A DNA stretch of 9,027 nt. Origin: JBOGEN01 sp050743265. GTDB lineage: Bacteria > Actinomycetota > Actinomycetes > JBOGEN01. Below the pieces are notes generated by a model, which did no database searches, had not been told where the DNA came from, and saw nothing but the letters and a program-made list of their open reading frames with translations. The DNA lies in NCBI GenBank assembly GCA_050743265.1, contig JBOGEN010000048.1, positions 1 to 9,027 of the forward strand. Direction: 5' to 3'. Below, piece after piece: positions 1 through 5,701 of the stretch; the stretch's first letter is position 1, and each line of letters opens with the position of its first letter. A program made the position numbers and the translations under genes.

Positions 1-1070
1 CGGGCGGCCTCGTCCCCGGCCATCTCGGCGTCCGCTCCCGCGACATGCACGTGGGGGGCGGCGTCCCGGACGGTCCCCCGATCGGCGGCGGCCGGGTGGG
101 CCCACCCGGCCGCGACGAGCCGGGCGACCTCGGCGGTCCGGGTGAACCCGCCGGCAAGGAAGCCTGCGCCGGACAGGTGCGCGCGGAGCGCGAGCACCTC
201 GCGGGCATGCGGGTAGGGGGCGTGCGGCTCGGCGTGCACGTCGTCCCCGTCGTCCCACAGGGCGACGAGGCCGAGGTCGGCGACCGGCGCGAACATCGCG
301 GCCCGCGTCCCGACGACGGCACGTACCTGCCCCCGGCGCACGGCGAGCCAGCGGCGGTAGCGGGCGGCCGGCCCGGCCTCGGCCGTCAGGGCGACGTGGC
401 GGCCGGGCCCGAGACGGTCGGTGAGCGCGGCGTCCACCCGGGCCACGTCGCGCCCGTCCGCGACCACGACGAGCGCGCCGCGCCCGGAGGCAAGGGTGGC
501 CTGCATGGCGACGGACACGGCGTCCGGCCACGACGGGCCCGGGAGCGCGGTCCACGCCGCGCGCGGAGCGCGGCCGTCGGCGAGCGCGGCCAGCAGGGCT
601 GGGCCGTCGGGGTAGTCCGTCCACGGCCCGGGCGCGGGAGCGGGGACCGCCTCTGCCGGCGGGTCGTCCGCGTGACGCTTCTCGGCCGCCCCGTGGCGCG
701 GCGGCACGGCGAGGCGCAGCACGTCGGCGACGGTCCCCGCGTACCTGTCGGCCACGGCGCGCGCCAGCCGCAGCATCTCGTCCGTGAGCACCGGCTCGGA
801 CGAGACCACCCGGTCCAGGCGTGCCAGCCGTCCCGTGTGCGCGCTCTGCTCGACACGCTCGACGAGGAAGCCGTTGACCAGCTTGCCGGCGAAGCGCACC
901 CGTACGCGGCACCCGGGCACGGCGTCGGCGTCCAGGGCAGCGGGCACGAGGTAGTCGAACGGGCGGTCCAGGTGCGGCAGGGACACGTCGACGGCGACCC
1001 GCGCGACAGGCGCGTCCGGCGCGGGTTCGACCGGCTGCGCGGGGCGCCGGGTGGAGGCCGTCGGGGTCAC
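1..1070 (-). CDS. priA: PriA-like primosomal protein, N-terminal part (runs off left edge)
   Basis: 356 codons are visible and the frame stays open to the window edge, so the C-terminal half is missing. Family role: replication restart, binding branched DNA at stalled forks. Residues about 22-118 look like the 3'-DNA-binding domain (VAVDVSLPHLDRPFDYLVP, then RVRFAGKLVNGFLVERV). Past that, the helicase core is recognisable by position (VVGTRAAMFAPVADLGLVAL, about 252-271) but its ATPase motifs are gone. Where PriA helicases have GxTGSGKT there is PGPSWPDAVS (177-186), and the DEEH box reads WDDGDD (272-277). This agrees with what is known of actinobacterial PriA, which is thought not to be a helicase. 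The GTG start at 1070 is chosen for its AAGGA Shine-Dalgarno 7 bases upstream; the frame is otherwise open back to the metK stop. It lies 84 bases after metK and is likely the last gene of that operon. The family call is firm; the loss of activity is inferred. Confidence 0.9.
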   Translation of the reverse strand, partial: MTPTASTRRPAQPVEPAPDAPVARVAVDVSLPHLDRPFDYLVPAALDADAVPGCRVRVRFAGKLVNGFLVERVEQSAHTGRLARLDRVVSSEPVLTDEMLRLARAVADRYAGTVADVLRLAVPPRHGAAEKRHADDPPAEAVPAPAPGPWTDYPDGPALLAALADGRAPRAAWTALPGPSWPDAVSVAMQATLASGRGALVVVADGRDVARVDAALTDRLGPGRHVALTAEAGPAARYRRWLAVRRGQVRAVVGTRAAMFAPVADLGLVALWDDGDDVHAEPHAPYPHAREVLALRAHLSGAGFLAGGFTRTAEVARLVAAGWAHPAAADRGTVRDAAPHVHVAGADAEMAGDEAA

Positions 1071-1077
1071 GCGACGG

Positions 1078-1082
1078 TCCTT
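1078..1082 (-). promoter_or_regulatory. Shine-Dalgarno of priA (decides the GTG start)
   Basis: AAGGA on the minus strand, 7 bases before GTG at 1070. The reading frame is open back to the metK stop with no better initiation codon, so this site fixes the priA start. Confidence 0.6.
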
Positions 1083-1118
1083 GCCCGTGCCTCGACCGTT
1101 GCCCGGGCGCCGACCGCC

Positions 1119-1147
1119 GTGGCGCGGCGGGATCGACCGCGCGCCAC
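1119..1147 (-). terminator. Strong GC-rich hairpin between metK and priA (possible terminator or attenuator)
   Basis: Minus-strand GTGGCGC-GCGG pairs with CCGC-C-GCGCCAC around a six-base loop TCGATC, giving 11 base pairs with one bulged C. It begins 7 bases after the metK stop codon. No T-run follows, so it is not a classical intrinsic terminator. U-tail-less hairpins are often proposed as terminators or 3'-end stabilisers in high-GC actinobacteria. Since priA follows with no evident promoter, partial termination or RNA processing is more plausible than full stop. The structure is seen; its function is inferred. Confidence 0.45.
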
Positions 1148-1154
1148 CGGGAGC

Positions 1155-2354
1155 TCAGACGCCGACGGCCGCCCGCAGCGCGTCGACCCGGTCGGTGCGC
1201 TCCCAGGTGAAGTCCGGCAGGTCACGGCCGAAGTGCCCGTACGCCGCCGTCTGCGCGAAGATCGGACGCAGCAGGTCGAGGTCGCGGATGAGCGCGGCGG
1301 GCCGCAGGTCGAACACCTCCACGACCGCGTCGGCGATGCGGTCGACGTCCGCCCGCTCGGTGCCGAAGCACTCGAGGAACAGGCCGACCGGGTGCGCCTT
1401 GCCGATCGCGTACGCGACCTGCACCTCACAGCGGCCGGCCAGGCCGGCGGCGACGACGTTCTTGGCGACCCAGCGCATCGCGTACGCCGCGGAGCGGTCG
1501 ACCTTGGACGGGTCCTTGCCGGAGAAGGCGCCCCCGCCGTGGCGGGCCATGCCGCCGTACGTGTCGATGATGATCTTGCGGCCGGTGAGCCCGGCGTCGC
1601 CCATCGGGCCGCCGATCTCGAACCTGCCGGTCGGGTTGACGAGCAGCCGGTAGCCCTCGTGCTGCAGGTCGAACGCCTCCAGGACGGGCCGCACGACGTG
1701 CTCCTCGATGTCCGGCGTGAGCAGCGTGTCGAGGTCGATGTCCGAGGCGTGCTGGGTGGAGACGACCACCGTGTCGAGCCGGGCCGCACGTTCCCCCTCG
1801 TACTCGATGGTGACCTGCGTCTTGCCGTCCGGGCGCAGGTCGGGCACGGTGCCCTGCTTGCGCACCACGGAGAGCCGCTCGGCGAGCCGGTGCGCCAGCG
1901 TGATCGGCAGCGGCATCAGCTCGGGAGTGTCCTCGCAGGCGTACCCGAACATCAGGCCCTGGTCGCCCGCGCCCTGGCGGTCCAGGTCGTCGAGGCCAGG
2001 GCCCTGCTCAGCGCGGGACTCGTACGCCGTGTCCACACCCTGGGCGATGTCCGCCGACTGCGACCCGATGGAGACGTTGACCCCGCAGGAGTGCCCGTCG
2101 AACCCCTTCTGCGACGAGTCGTAGCCGATGTCGAGGATCGTCTCGCGGACGATCGTGGGGATGTCCGCGTACGCCTTCGTGGTCACCTCGCCCGCGACGT
2201 GCACCTGGCCGGTGGTGATCATCGTCTCGACCGCCACGCGACTTCTCGGGTCGTCCTTGAGCAACGCGTCGAGCACGGCGTCACTGATCTGGTCGGCGAT
2301 CTTGTCGGGGTGGCCCTCGGTGACGGACTCCGAGGTGAACAGACGGCGGGACAC
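1155..2354 (-). CDS. metK: S-adenosylmethionine synthetase
   Basis: 399 aa, the usual length for the family. It makes S-adenosylmethionine from methionine and ATP in the cytosol, releasing phosphate and diphosphate, and works as a tetramer with Mg2+ and K+. Signatures are intact: GHPDK at 14-18 near the N-terminus, the GAGDQGLMFGYA motif at 128-139, and the glycine-rich GGGAFSGKDPSKVDRS loop at 273-288. The C-terminal domain is complete, with HPVGLFLECFGTERAD near 321-336. The start is GTG at 2354, preceded by GAGGAG four bases upstream, and the protein then begins MSRRLFTSESVTEGHPDK as in homologues. It lies 37 bases after coaBC, too close to hold a SAM riboswitch, so control probably comes from the operon promoter. 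No alternative identity is plausible. Confidence 0.98.
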   Translation of the reverse strand: MSRRLFTSESVTEGHPDKIADQISDAVLDALLKDDPRSRVAVETMITTGQVHVAGEVTTKAYADIPTIVRETILDIGYDSSQKGFDGHSCGVNVSIGSQSADIAQGVDTAYESRAEQGPGLDDLDRQGAGDQGLMFGYACEDTPELMPLPITLAHRLAERLSVVRKQGTVPDLRPDGKTQVTIEYEGERAARLDTVVVSTQHASDIDLDTLLTPDIEEHVVRPVLEAFDLQHEGYRLLVNPTGRFEIGGPMGDAGLTGRKIIIDTYGGMARHGGGAFSGKDPSKVDRSAAYAMRWVAKNVVAAGLAGRCEVQVAYAIGKAHPVGLFLECFGTERADVDRIADAVVEVFDLRPAALIRDLDLLRPIFAQTAAYGHFGRDLPDFTWERTDRVDALRAAVGV

Positions 2355-2358
2355 GGGA

Positions 2359-2364
2359 CTCCTC
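2359..2364 (-). promoter_or_regulatory. Shine-Dalgarno of metK (decides the GTG start)
   Basis: GAGGAG on the minus strand, 4 bases before GTG at 2354. The frame is open much further upstream, into coaBC, so this site and the homologous N-terminus select the start. Confidence 0.7.
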
Positions 2365-2391
2365 GCGATGGGCGGCGGATTCGGGACGAGT

Positions 2392-3624
2392 CTAGCCAAG
2401 CGCCCAACGAGCGGATACGCCATCCCAGACGACGTCAGCCAGCTGCGCCTTGGGACCTTCGTCCACCTGGGTGACGGAGCCGTCGGACCCGAGCACGACC
2501 GCGGCGTTGTCGGGGCGGTCGAACGCGCGCCCGGCGGACACGTCGTTGACCACGAGCAGGTCGCACCCCTTGCGGGCGAGCTTGGCCCGGCCGTGGGCGA
2601 GGACGTCGCCGTCGTCATCGCCGGTCTCGGCGGCGAAACCGACGATCACCTGGCCGGACGGTCGTGCCGCGACGAGTGCGCTGAGCACGTCCGGCGTCTG
2701 CTCGAGGACGAGGTCGGGAGGTGCCCCGTCGGCCTTCTTGATCTTCGTTGCCCGGCGCTGCACGGGCCGGAAGTCCGCCGGCGCCGCGGCCATGACGACC
2801 GCGTCCGCGTCGGCGGCGGCGGCCAGTACGGCGTCGTACATCTCCTCAGTCGTGGTGACCCGGACGACCTTCGCCCCCGCCGGGTCGGCCAGCGCGACGT
2901 TCGCGGCGACCACGGTGACCTGGGCGCCGCGGGCTGCCGCGACCTCGGCGAGGGCGTAGCCCTGCCGTCCGGACGAGCGGTTGCCGAGGAATCGGACCGG
3001 GTCGAGCGGCTCGCGCGTCCCGCCGGCCGAGACCACGACGTGGCGTCCGGCGAGGTCGGGCTGCAGCCCAGCCGCACCCTTGTGGAGCAGCAGGCGGGCG
3101 ACGGCGAGGATGCGCTCCGGGTCGGGCAGGCGTCCGGGCCCGGTGTCGGCACCGGTCAGCCGACCGGAGGCCGGGTCGAGCACCACGGCGCCGCGGGACC
3201 GCAGCACCTCGACGTTGTGACGGGTGGCGGGGTGCTCCCACATCTCCGTGTGCATCGCCGGGGCGAACAGCAGCGGGCAGCGCGCCGTGAGCAGGGTGTT
3301 GGTGAGCAGGTCGTCGGCGAGCCCGGCCGCGGCGCGGGCCAACAGGTCAGCGGTGGCCGGTGCGACCACGACGAGGTCCGCCTGCTGGCCCAGCCGGACG
3401 TGCGGCACCTCGTGCACGTCCGCCCAGACGTCGGTGGCGACGGGAGACCCCGACAGGGCGGCCCAGGTGGGCTCCCCGACGAACCGGAGCGCGCTCTGGG
3501 TGGGGACGACCCGCACGGCGTGCGCGCTCTCGGTGAGAAGGCGGAGCAGCTCGCAGGCCTTGTAGGCGGCGATGCCGCCGCTGACGCCGAGGATGACGCG
3601 GGGGCGACCCGCCTCGTCCGGCAC
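2392..3624 (-). CDS. coaBC: Bifunctional phosphopantothenoylcysteine synthetase/decarboxylase
   Basis: 410 aa, normal length. It joins cysteine to 4'-phosphopantothenate using CTP (CoaB, C-terminal half) and decarboxylates the product to 4'-phosphopantetheine with FMN (CoaC, N-terminal half), two steps of coenzyme A synthesis. CoaC, residues about 8-180: GVSGGIAAYKA at 13-23, catalytic His75 in VPHVRLG, and PAMHTEMW at 122-129. CoaB, about 190-410: SAGGTREPLDPVRFLGNRSSG at 199-219 with Asn215 matching E. coli Asn210, KIKK at 294-297, and NDVS at 360-363. Compared with E. coli, position 125 is His rather than Asn and position 158 is Gly rather than the reactive Cys. I recall this as the actinobacterial form, so it is probably not a defect. 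The GTG start at 3624 has GAGGAG five bases upstream. A longer open frame to 3747 would overlap rpoZ and has no homologous sequence. Confidence 0.97.
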   Translation of the reverse strand: MPDEAGRPRVILGVSGGIAAYKACELLRLLTESAHAVRVVPTQSALRFVGEPTWAALSGSPVATDVWADVHEVPHVRLGQQADLVVVAPATADLLARAAAGLADDLLTNTLLTARCPLLFAPAMHTEMWEHPATRHNVEVLRSRGAVVLDPASGRLTGADTGPGRLPDPERILAVARLLLHKGAAGLQPDLAGRHVVVSAGGTREPLDPVRFLGNRSSGRQGYALAEVAAARGAQVTVVAANVALADPAGAKVVRVTTTEEMYDAVLAAAADADAVVMAAAPADFRPVQRRATKIKKADGAPPDLVLEQTPDVLSALVAARPSGQVIVGFAAETGDDDGDVLAHGRAKLARKGCDLLVVNDVSAGRAFDRPDNAAVVLGSDGSVTQVDEGPKAQLADVVWDGVSARWALG

Positions 3625-3629
3625 GGGCG

Positions 3630-3635
3630 CTCCTC
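3630..3635 (-). promoter_or_regulatory. Shine-Dalgarno of coaBC (decides the GTG start)
   Basis: GAGGAG on the minus strand, 5 bases before GTG at 3624. It rules out the longer upstream frame reaching 3747. Confidence 0.7.
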
Positions 3636-3674
3636 GGGTCGCGGTGGGGCGGGCCCGGGGACCGCTGCCCTGGG

Positions 3675-3712
3675 TCAGCCCTCGATCGGCGGGGAGGGCC
3701 TCAGCCCTCGAT
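3675..3712 (-). repeat. 12-bp direct repeat around the rpoZ stop codon
   Basis: On the minus strand ATCGAGGGCTGA occurs at 3712-3701, where it encodes the last residues I-E-G and the stop of rpoZ. It occurs again, identical, at 3686-3675 in the gap before coaBC. The copies are 26 bases apart. It looks like a small duplication of the rpoZ 3' end, or a repeat kept because both copies can pair with the same GCCCTC in between. Confidence 0.7.
3694..3709 (-). promoter_or_regulatory. Hairpin spanning the rpoZ stop codon
   Basis: GAGGGC-TGAG-GCCCTC on the minus strand gives a six-pair GC-rich stem with a four-base loop that contains the TGA stop. The downstream arm GCCCTC (3699-3694) can instead pair with the second GAGGGC copy at 3683-3678, with a 10-base loop, so two exclusive hairpins are possible. 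No T-run follows. Any role in setting rpoZ versus coaBC levels is inference. Confidence 0.4.
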
Positions 3713-3964
3713 GGGCTCGGACGTGAGCATGCCCTGGTCGATCTCACGCAGGGCGATCGACAGCGGCTTCTCGTGGACGTGCGTCTCCACGAGCGGGCCG
3801 ACGTACTCGAGCAGGCCCTCGCCGAGCTGGGAGTAGTAGGCGTTGATCTGGCGCGCGCGCTTGGCCGCGTAGATCACGAGGCTGTACTTGGAGTCGACGA
3901 CGCCGAGGAGGTCGTCGATCGGAGGGTTGGTGATGCCCTCGGGTGCGGCGCTGGTGCCGGCCAC
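3701..3964 (-). CDS. rpoZ: DNA-directed RNA polymerase subunit omega
   Basis: 87 aa, close to Streptomyces omega (about 90 aa). The small subunit helps fold and hold beta' and assemble core RNA polymerase. Sequence features: an N-terminal PEGITNPPIDDLL segment, then SKYSLVIYAAKRARQINAYYSQL (about 25-47), which is the omega core with the conserved AAKRARQIN, and the actinobacterial stretch LLEYVGPLVETHVHEKPLSIALREI ending in TSEPIEG. The start is GTG at 3964, with GAAGGG upstream at a rather long spacing of about 10 bases. It lies 21 bases after gmk, the common actinobacterial and proteobacterial pairing. The last codons are part of a direct repeat and a hairpin. The family call is certain; the exact start has little room to move. 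Confidence 0.97.
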   Translation of the reverse strand: MAGTSAAPEGITNPPIDDLLGVVDSKYSLVIYAAKRARQINAYYSQLGEGLLEYVGPLVETHVHEKPLSIALREIDQGMLTSEPIEG

Positions 3965-3985
3965 GCGTGTACTGCCCTTCGTCGG

Positions 3986-4570
3986 CTACTCGGAAGTCCG
4001 GACCAAGGCTATCAGCCGGTCCGCGACCTCCCCGACCGAAGTGTTGACGATCGTCACGTCGAACTCGGGCTCGGCCGCCAGCTCGGAGCGGGCCACCTCG
4101 AGCCGCCGGGCGATGACGTGCTCGGGCTCGGTGCCCCGCCCGACCAGCCGCCGGACGAGCTCGTCCCAGGACGGCGGGGTGAGGAAGACGAGCAGGGCGT
4201 CCAGCATCGCCGCGCGGATCTGGCGGGCACCCTGAAGGTCGATCTCCAGGATCGCCGGGTTCCCCTCGGCCAGCTGCTGCATCACCGGGCGGCGGGGGGT
4301 GCCGTACCGGTTGCCGGCGAACTCCGCCCACTCCAGCAACTCGCCGTCGGCTACGAGGCGGTCGAACTCGGCGTCGTCGACGAACCGGTAGTGCACGCCG
4401 TCGACCTCGCCGGGCCTCGGGGCCCTGGTGGTGGCGGACAGGGAGAGCCACACGTCCCGGTGGGCGCGGCGTAGCTCGGCGACGACCGTGCTCTTGCCGA
4501 CACCCGAAGGGCCGGACAAGACCACGAGTCTCGTCCGGCCCTTCGATGGCGTGGAGTCAGGCGTTGGCAC
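3986..4570 (-). CDS. gmk: Guanylate kinase
   Basis: 194 aa from the chosen start. It phosphorylates GMP (and dGMP) to GDP with ATP, feeding GTP and dGTP pools. The P-loop is SGPSGVGKS at 19-27. The GMP-binding region is SATTRAPRPGEVDGVHYRF at 45-63, followed by ELLEWAEFAGNRYGTP (77-92) and EIDLQGARQI (109-118); the lid is GRGTEPEHVIARR (144-156). The start is uncertain. GTG at 4570 gives a short leader and a 14-base overlap with the end of mihF, but its Shine-Dalgarno (AAGAGCGAG) is weak. GTG at 4615 would give 209 aa and a longer overlap. GTG at 4525 would begin right at VVLSGPSG and lies in the loop of a strong hairpin. The first codons (4545-4505) form an 18-bp hairpin, which may limit its translation or transcription relative to mihF. 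Identity is certain; start confidence is moderate. Confidence 0.95.
   Translation of the reverse strand: MPTPDSTPSKGRTRLVVLSGPSGVGKSTVVAELRRAHRDVWLSLSATTRAPRPGEVDGVHYRFVDDAEFDRLVADGELLEWAEFAGNRYGTPRRPVMQQLAEGNPAILEIDLQGARQIRAAMLDALLVFLTPPSWDELVRRLVGRGTEPEHVIARRLEVARSELAAEPEFDVTIVNTSVGEVADRLIALVRTSE
4505..4545 (-). promoter_or_regulatory. 18-bp hairpin in the first codons of gmk, just after the mihF stop
   Basis: In the minus-strand transcript CGAAGGGCCGGAC-G-AGAC pairs with GTCT-U-GUCCGGCCCUUCG around a five-base loop UCGUG. That is 17 Watson-Crick pairs and one G-U pair without a gap. The 5' arm starts 11 bases after the mihF TGA. The 3' arm encodes the conserved LSGPSG of the kinase P-loop; the 5' arm encodes the variable leader SKGRTR. 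The mismatch is a pair only in the sense RNA (G-U), not in the antisense (A-C), which fits a role in this transcript. No T-run follows. A terminator-like attenuator or RNA-stabilising element for mihF is inferred. Confidence 0.6.
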
Positions 4571-4877
4571 CGAACTCGCTCTTGAGTGCCTCGACCTGCT
4601 TGGCGCCGAGGCCACGGACCCGGCGGCTCTCGGAGATCTCGAGCTTCTCCATGATCTGCTTGGCGCGCACCTTGCCGACGCCCGGCAGTGACTCGAGCAG
4701 GGCCGAGACCTTCATCTTGCCGATGACCTCGTTCGCCTGGCCTTCTTTGAGTACGTCGTTGAGAGACCCCTGCTTGTTCTTGAGCCGGTTCTTGACCTCC
4801 GCACGCGCCCGGCGGGCCTCTGCGGCCTTCTCGAGCGCAGCGGCCCGCTGCTCGGGGGTCAGGGGCGGAAGGGCCAC
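4557..4877 (-). CDS. mihF: Actinobacterial integration host factor mIHF (nucleoid-associated protein)
   Basis: 106 aa, the usual size of the mIHF family of Mycobacterium and Streptomyces (Streptomyces sIHF). It binds and bends duplex DNA and organises the nucleoid; it is not homologous to the HU-like IHF of proteobacteria. The sequence shows a long basic alpha-helical N-terminus, MALPPLTPEQRAAALEKAAE followed by ARRARAEVKNRLKNKQGSL (about 8-39). A helix-hairpin/helix-two-turn-helix DNA-binding region follows, with LPGVGKVRAKQIMEKLEI at 64-81 and SRRVRGLGAKQVEALKSEF at 84-102. The GTG start at 4877 has a strong GAGGTGA Shine-Dalgarno six bases upstream. A promoter about 50-80 bases upstream makes it the likely first gene of a new transcription unit. 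Its 3' end overlaps the likely gmk start, and a strong hairpin follows the stop, which may help an abundant DNA-binding protein be made in excess of gmk. Confidence 0.95.
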   Translation of the reverse strand: MALPPLTPEQRAAALEKAAEARRARAEVKNRLKNKQGSLNDVLKEGQANEVIGKMKVSALLESLPGVGKVRAKQIMEKLEISESRRVRGLGAKQVEALKSEFGANA

Positions 4878-4925
4878 GCGTGCTCACCTCGTGGAATAGG
4901 ACGGCGATGATGGGGACGGCGCCCG

Positions 4926-4955
4926 AACCTACCGACTCCGGAGCATCCGGGGCAA
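4926..4955 (-). promoter_or_regulatory. Candidate housekeeping sigma promoter of mihF
   Basis: On the minus strand TTGCCC (4955-4950) and TAGGTT (4931-4926) are separated by 18 bases. This resembles the actinobacterial housekeeping pattern TTGACN - 17/18 - TAGRNT. The predicted transcript would start near 4919, leaving a leader of about 42 bases before the mihF GTG. It lies in the only sizeable gap in the window, between pyrF and mihF. A palindrome CCGGA-TGC-TCCGG (4950-4938) fills the spacer and could be a protein site or chance in GC-rich DNA. Confidence 0.6.
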
Positions 4956-4963
4956 TGCGCCCC
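4949..4963 (-). terminator. Weak hairpin after pyrF
   Basis: GGGGC-GCATT-GCCCC on the minus strand forms a five-pair stem with a five-base loop, 36 bases after the pyrF stop. It overlaps the -35 element of the candidate mihF promoter. No T-run follows. It may mark the end of the pyr transcript, but the stem is short and this is weak evidence. Confidence 0.25.
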
Positions 4964-4999
4964 CCTTCGGACACGCAGGGTTGCCGATCACGGCGCTCA

Positions 5000-5701
5000 T
5001 CAGGGGTGACGCAACGACTTCGCGATGGAGGCCGCGGCGGCACCCGGATCGGGCGCACCGGTGATGGGCCGGCCGATGACGAGCAGGTCCGCGCCGGCAG
5101 CCAGCGACTGCCCGGGCGTGGCGACGCGGGCCTGGTCCTGGCTGTCCGAGCCGGCCGGGCGGACGCCGGGGGTGATCAAGGTGATGTCCGGCCCGACCTC
5201 GGCGCGGACGGCGGCCACCTCCTGAGGCGAGCAGACCAGCGCCCGCGCACCGGCCCCGACCGACAGGGCGGCGAGCCGCCGTACGGCGTCGAGAGGCTGG
5301 CCCGAGAGCCCGACCGCGTCCAGGTCGTCCGCACGCAGGGAGGTGAGGACGGTCACCGCGGCGATGGAGGTGCCGGGTGCCGCCTCGGCCGCCGCGCGGA
5401 TCATCGCCGCGCCGCCGGTCGCGTGCACGGTCAGGTAGGTCGGGCGCAGCCGGCCCAGGGCTCGGGCCGCCCCGGCGACGGTCGCGGGGATGTCGTGCAG
5501 CTTGAGGTCGAGGAAGAGGTCCATGCCCGAGCCGCCGCGGACGGTCGCCACCACGTCGGGCCCGTACCGGCAGTAGAGCTCCAGCCCGATCTTCACCGTG
5601 GTCACGTACGGGGTGACCGCCTCGGCCCAGGACGCCGCGGTCTCGAGGTCGGGCGCGTCCAGGGCGACCGCGACGGGCGCGGCGGCAGCGGTGGACCTCA
5701 C
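5000..5701 (-). CDS. pyrF: Orotidine 5'-phosphate decarboxylase (type 1)
   Basis: 233 aa, the length of the short type-1 family (E. coli-like). It decarboxylates OMP to UMP, the last step of de novo pyrimidine synthesis. Key residues are visible: ALD at 13-15, VKIG with Lys37, the catalytic DLKLHDIP with Asp65, Lys67 and Asp70, TVHATGG at 91-97, and the phosphate-binding TPGVRPAGSDSQDQARVATP at 177-196 with VIGRPIT at 208-214. Many actinobacteria such as Mycobacterium carry the longer type-2 enzyme (about 275-280 aa), so the short form is worth noting. The start is GTG at 5701, overlapping the pyrD stop as GTGA (4 bases), with GGGAGAG six bases upstream. It is therefore translationally coupled to pyrD and looks like the last gene of the pyr operon. 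Confidence 0.96.
   Translation of the reverse strand: MRSTAAAAPVAVALDAPDLETAASWAEAVTPYVTTVKIGLELYCRYGPDVVATVRGGSGMDLFLDLKLHDIPATVAGAARALGRLRPTYLTVHATGGAAMIRAAAEAAPGTSIAAVTVLTSLRADDLDAVGLSGQPLDAVRRLAALSVGAGARALVCSPQEVAAVRAEVGPDITLITPGVRPAGSDSQDQARVATPGQSLAAGADLLVIGRPITGAPDPGAAAASIAKSLRHP

Noticed and set aside
2355..2391. SAM riboswitch before metK
   Set aside because: Only 37 bases separate coaBC from metK, too short for any known SAM riboswitch, and no matching helices are seen.
45..2474. Plus-strand open frame of 809 codons opposite priA and metK
   Set aside because: The protein is Gly/Arg/Val/Asp-rich without family motifs and lies antisense to two clear genes. Long antisense frames are expected at this GC content.
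2355..2618. N-terminal extension of MetK to 2618
   Set aside because: It overlaps the CoaBC C-terminus; homologues begin at the SRRLFTSESVTEGHPDK segment.
2128..3726. Plus-strand open frame of 532 codons opposite coaBC
   Set aside because: No family features; the minus-strand CoaBC has all its active-site motifs.
3625..3747. N-terminal extension of CoaBC to 3747
   Set aside because: It would read through the rpoZ 3' end, has no homologous sequence, and the GTG at 3624 has a strong Shine-Dalgarno.
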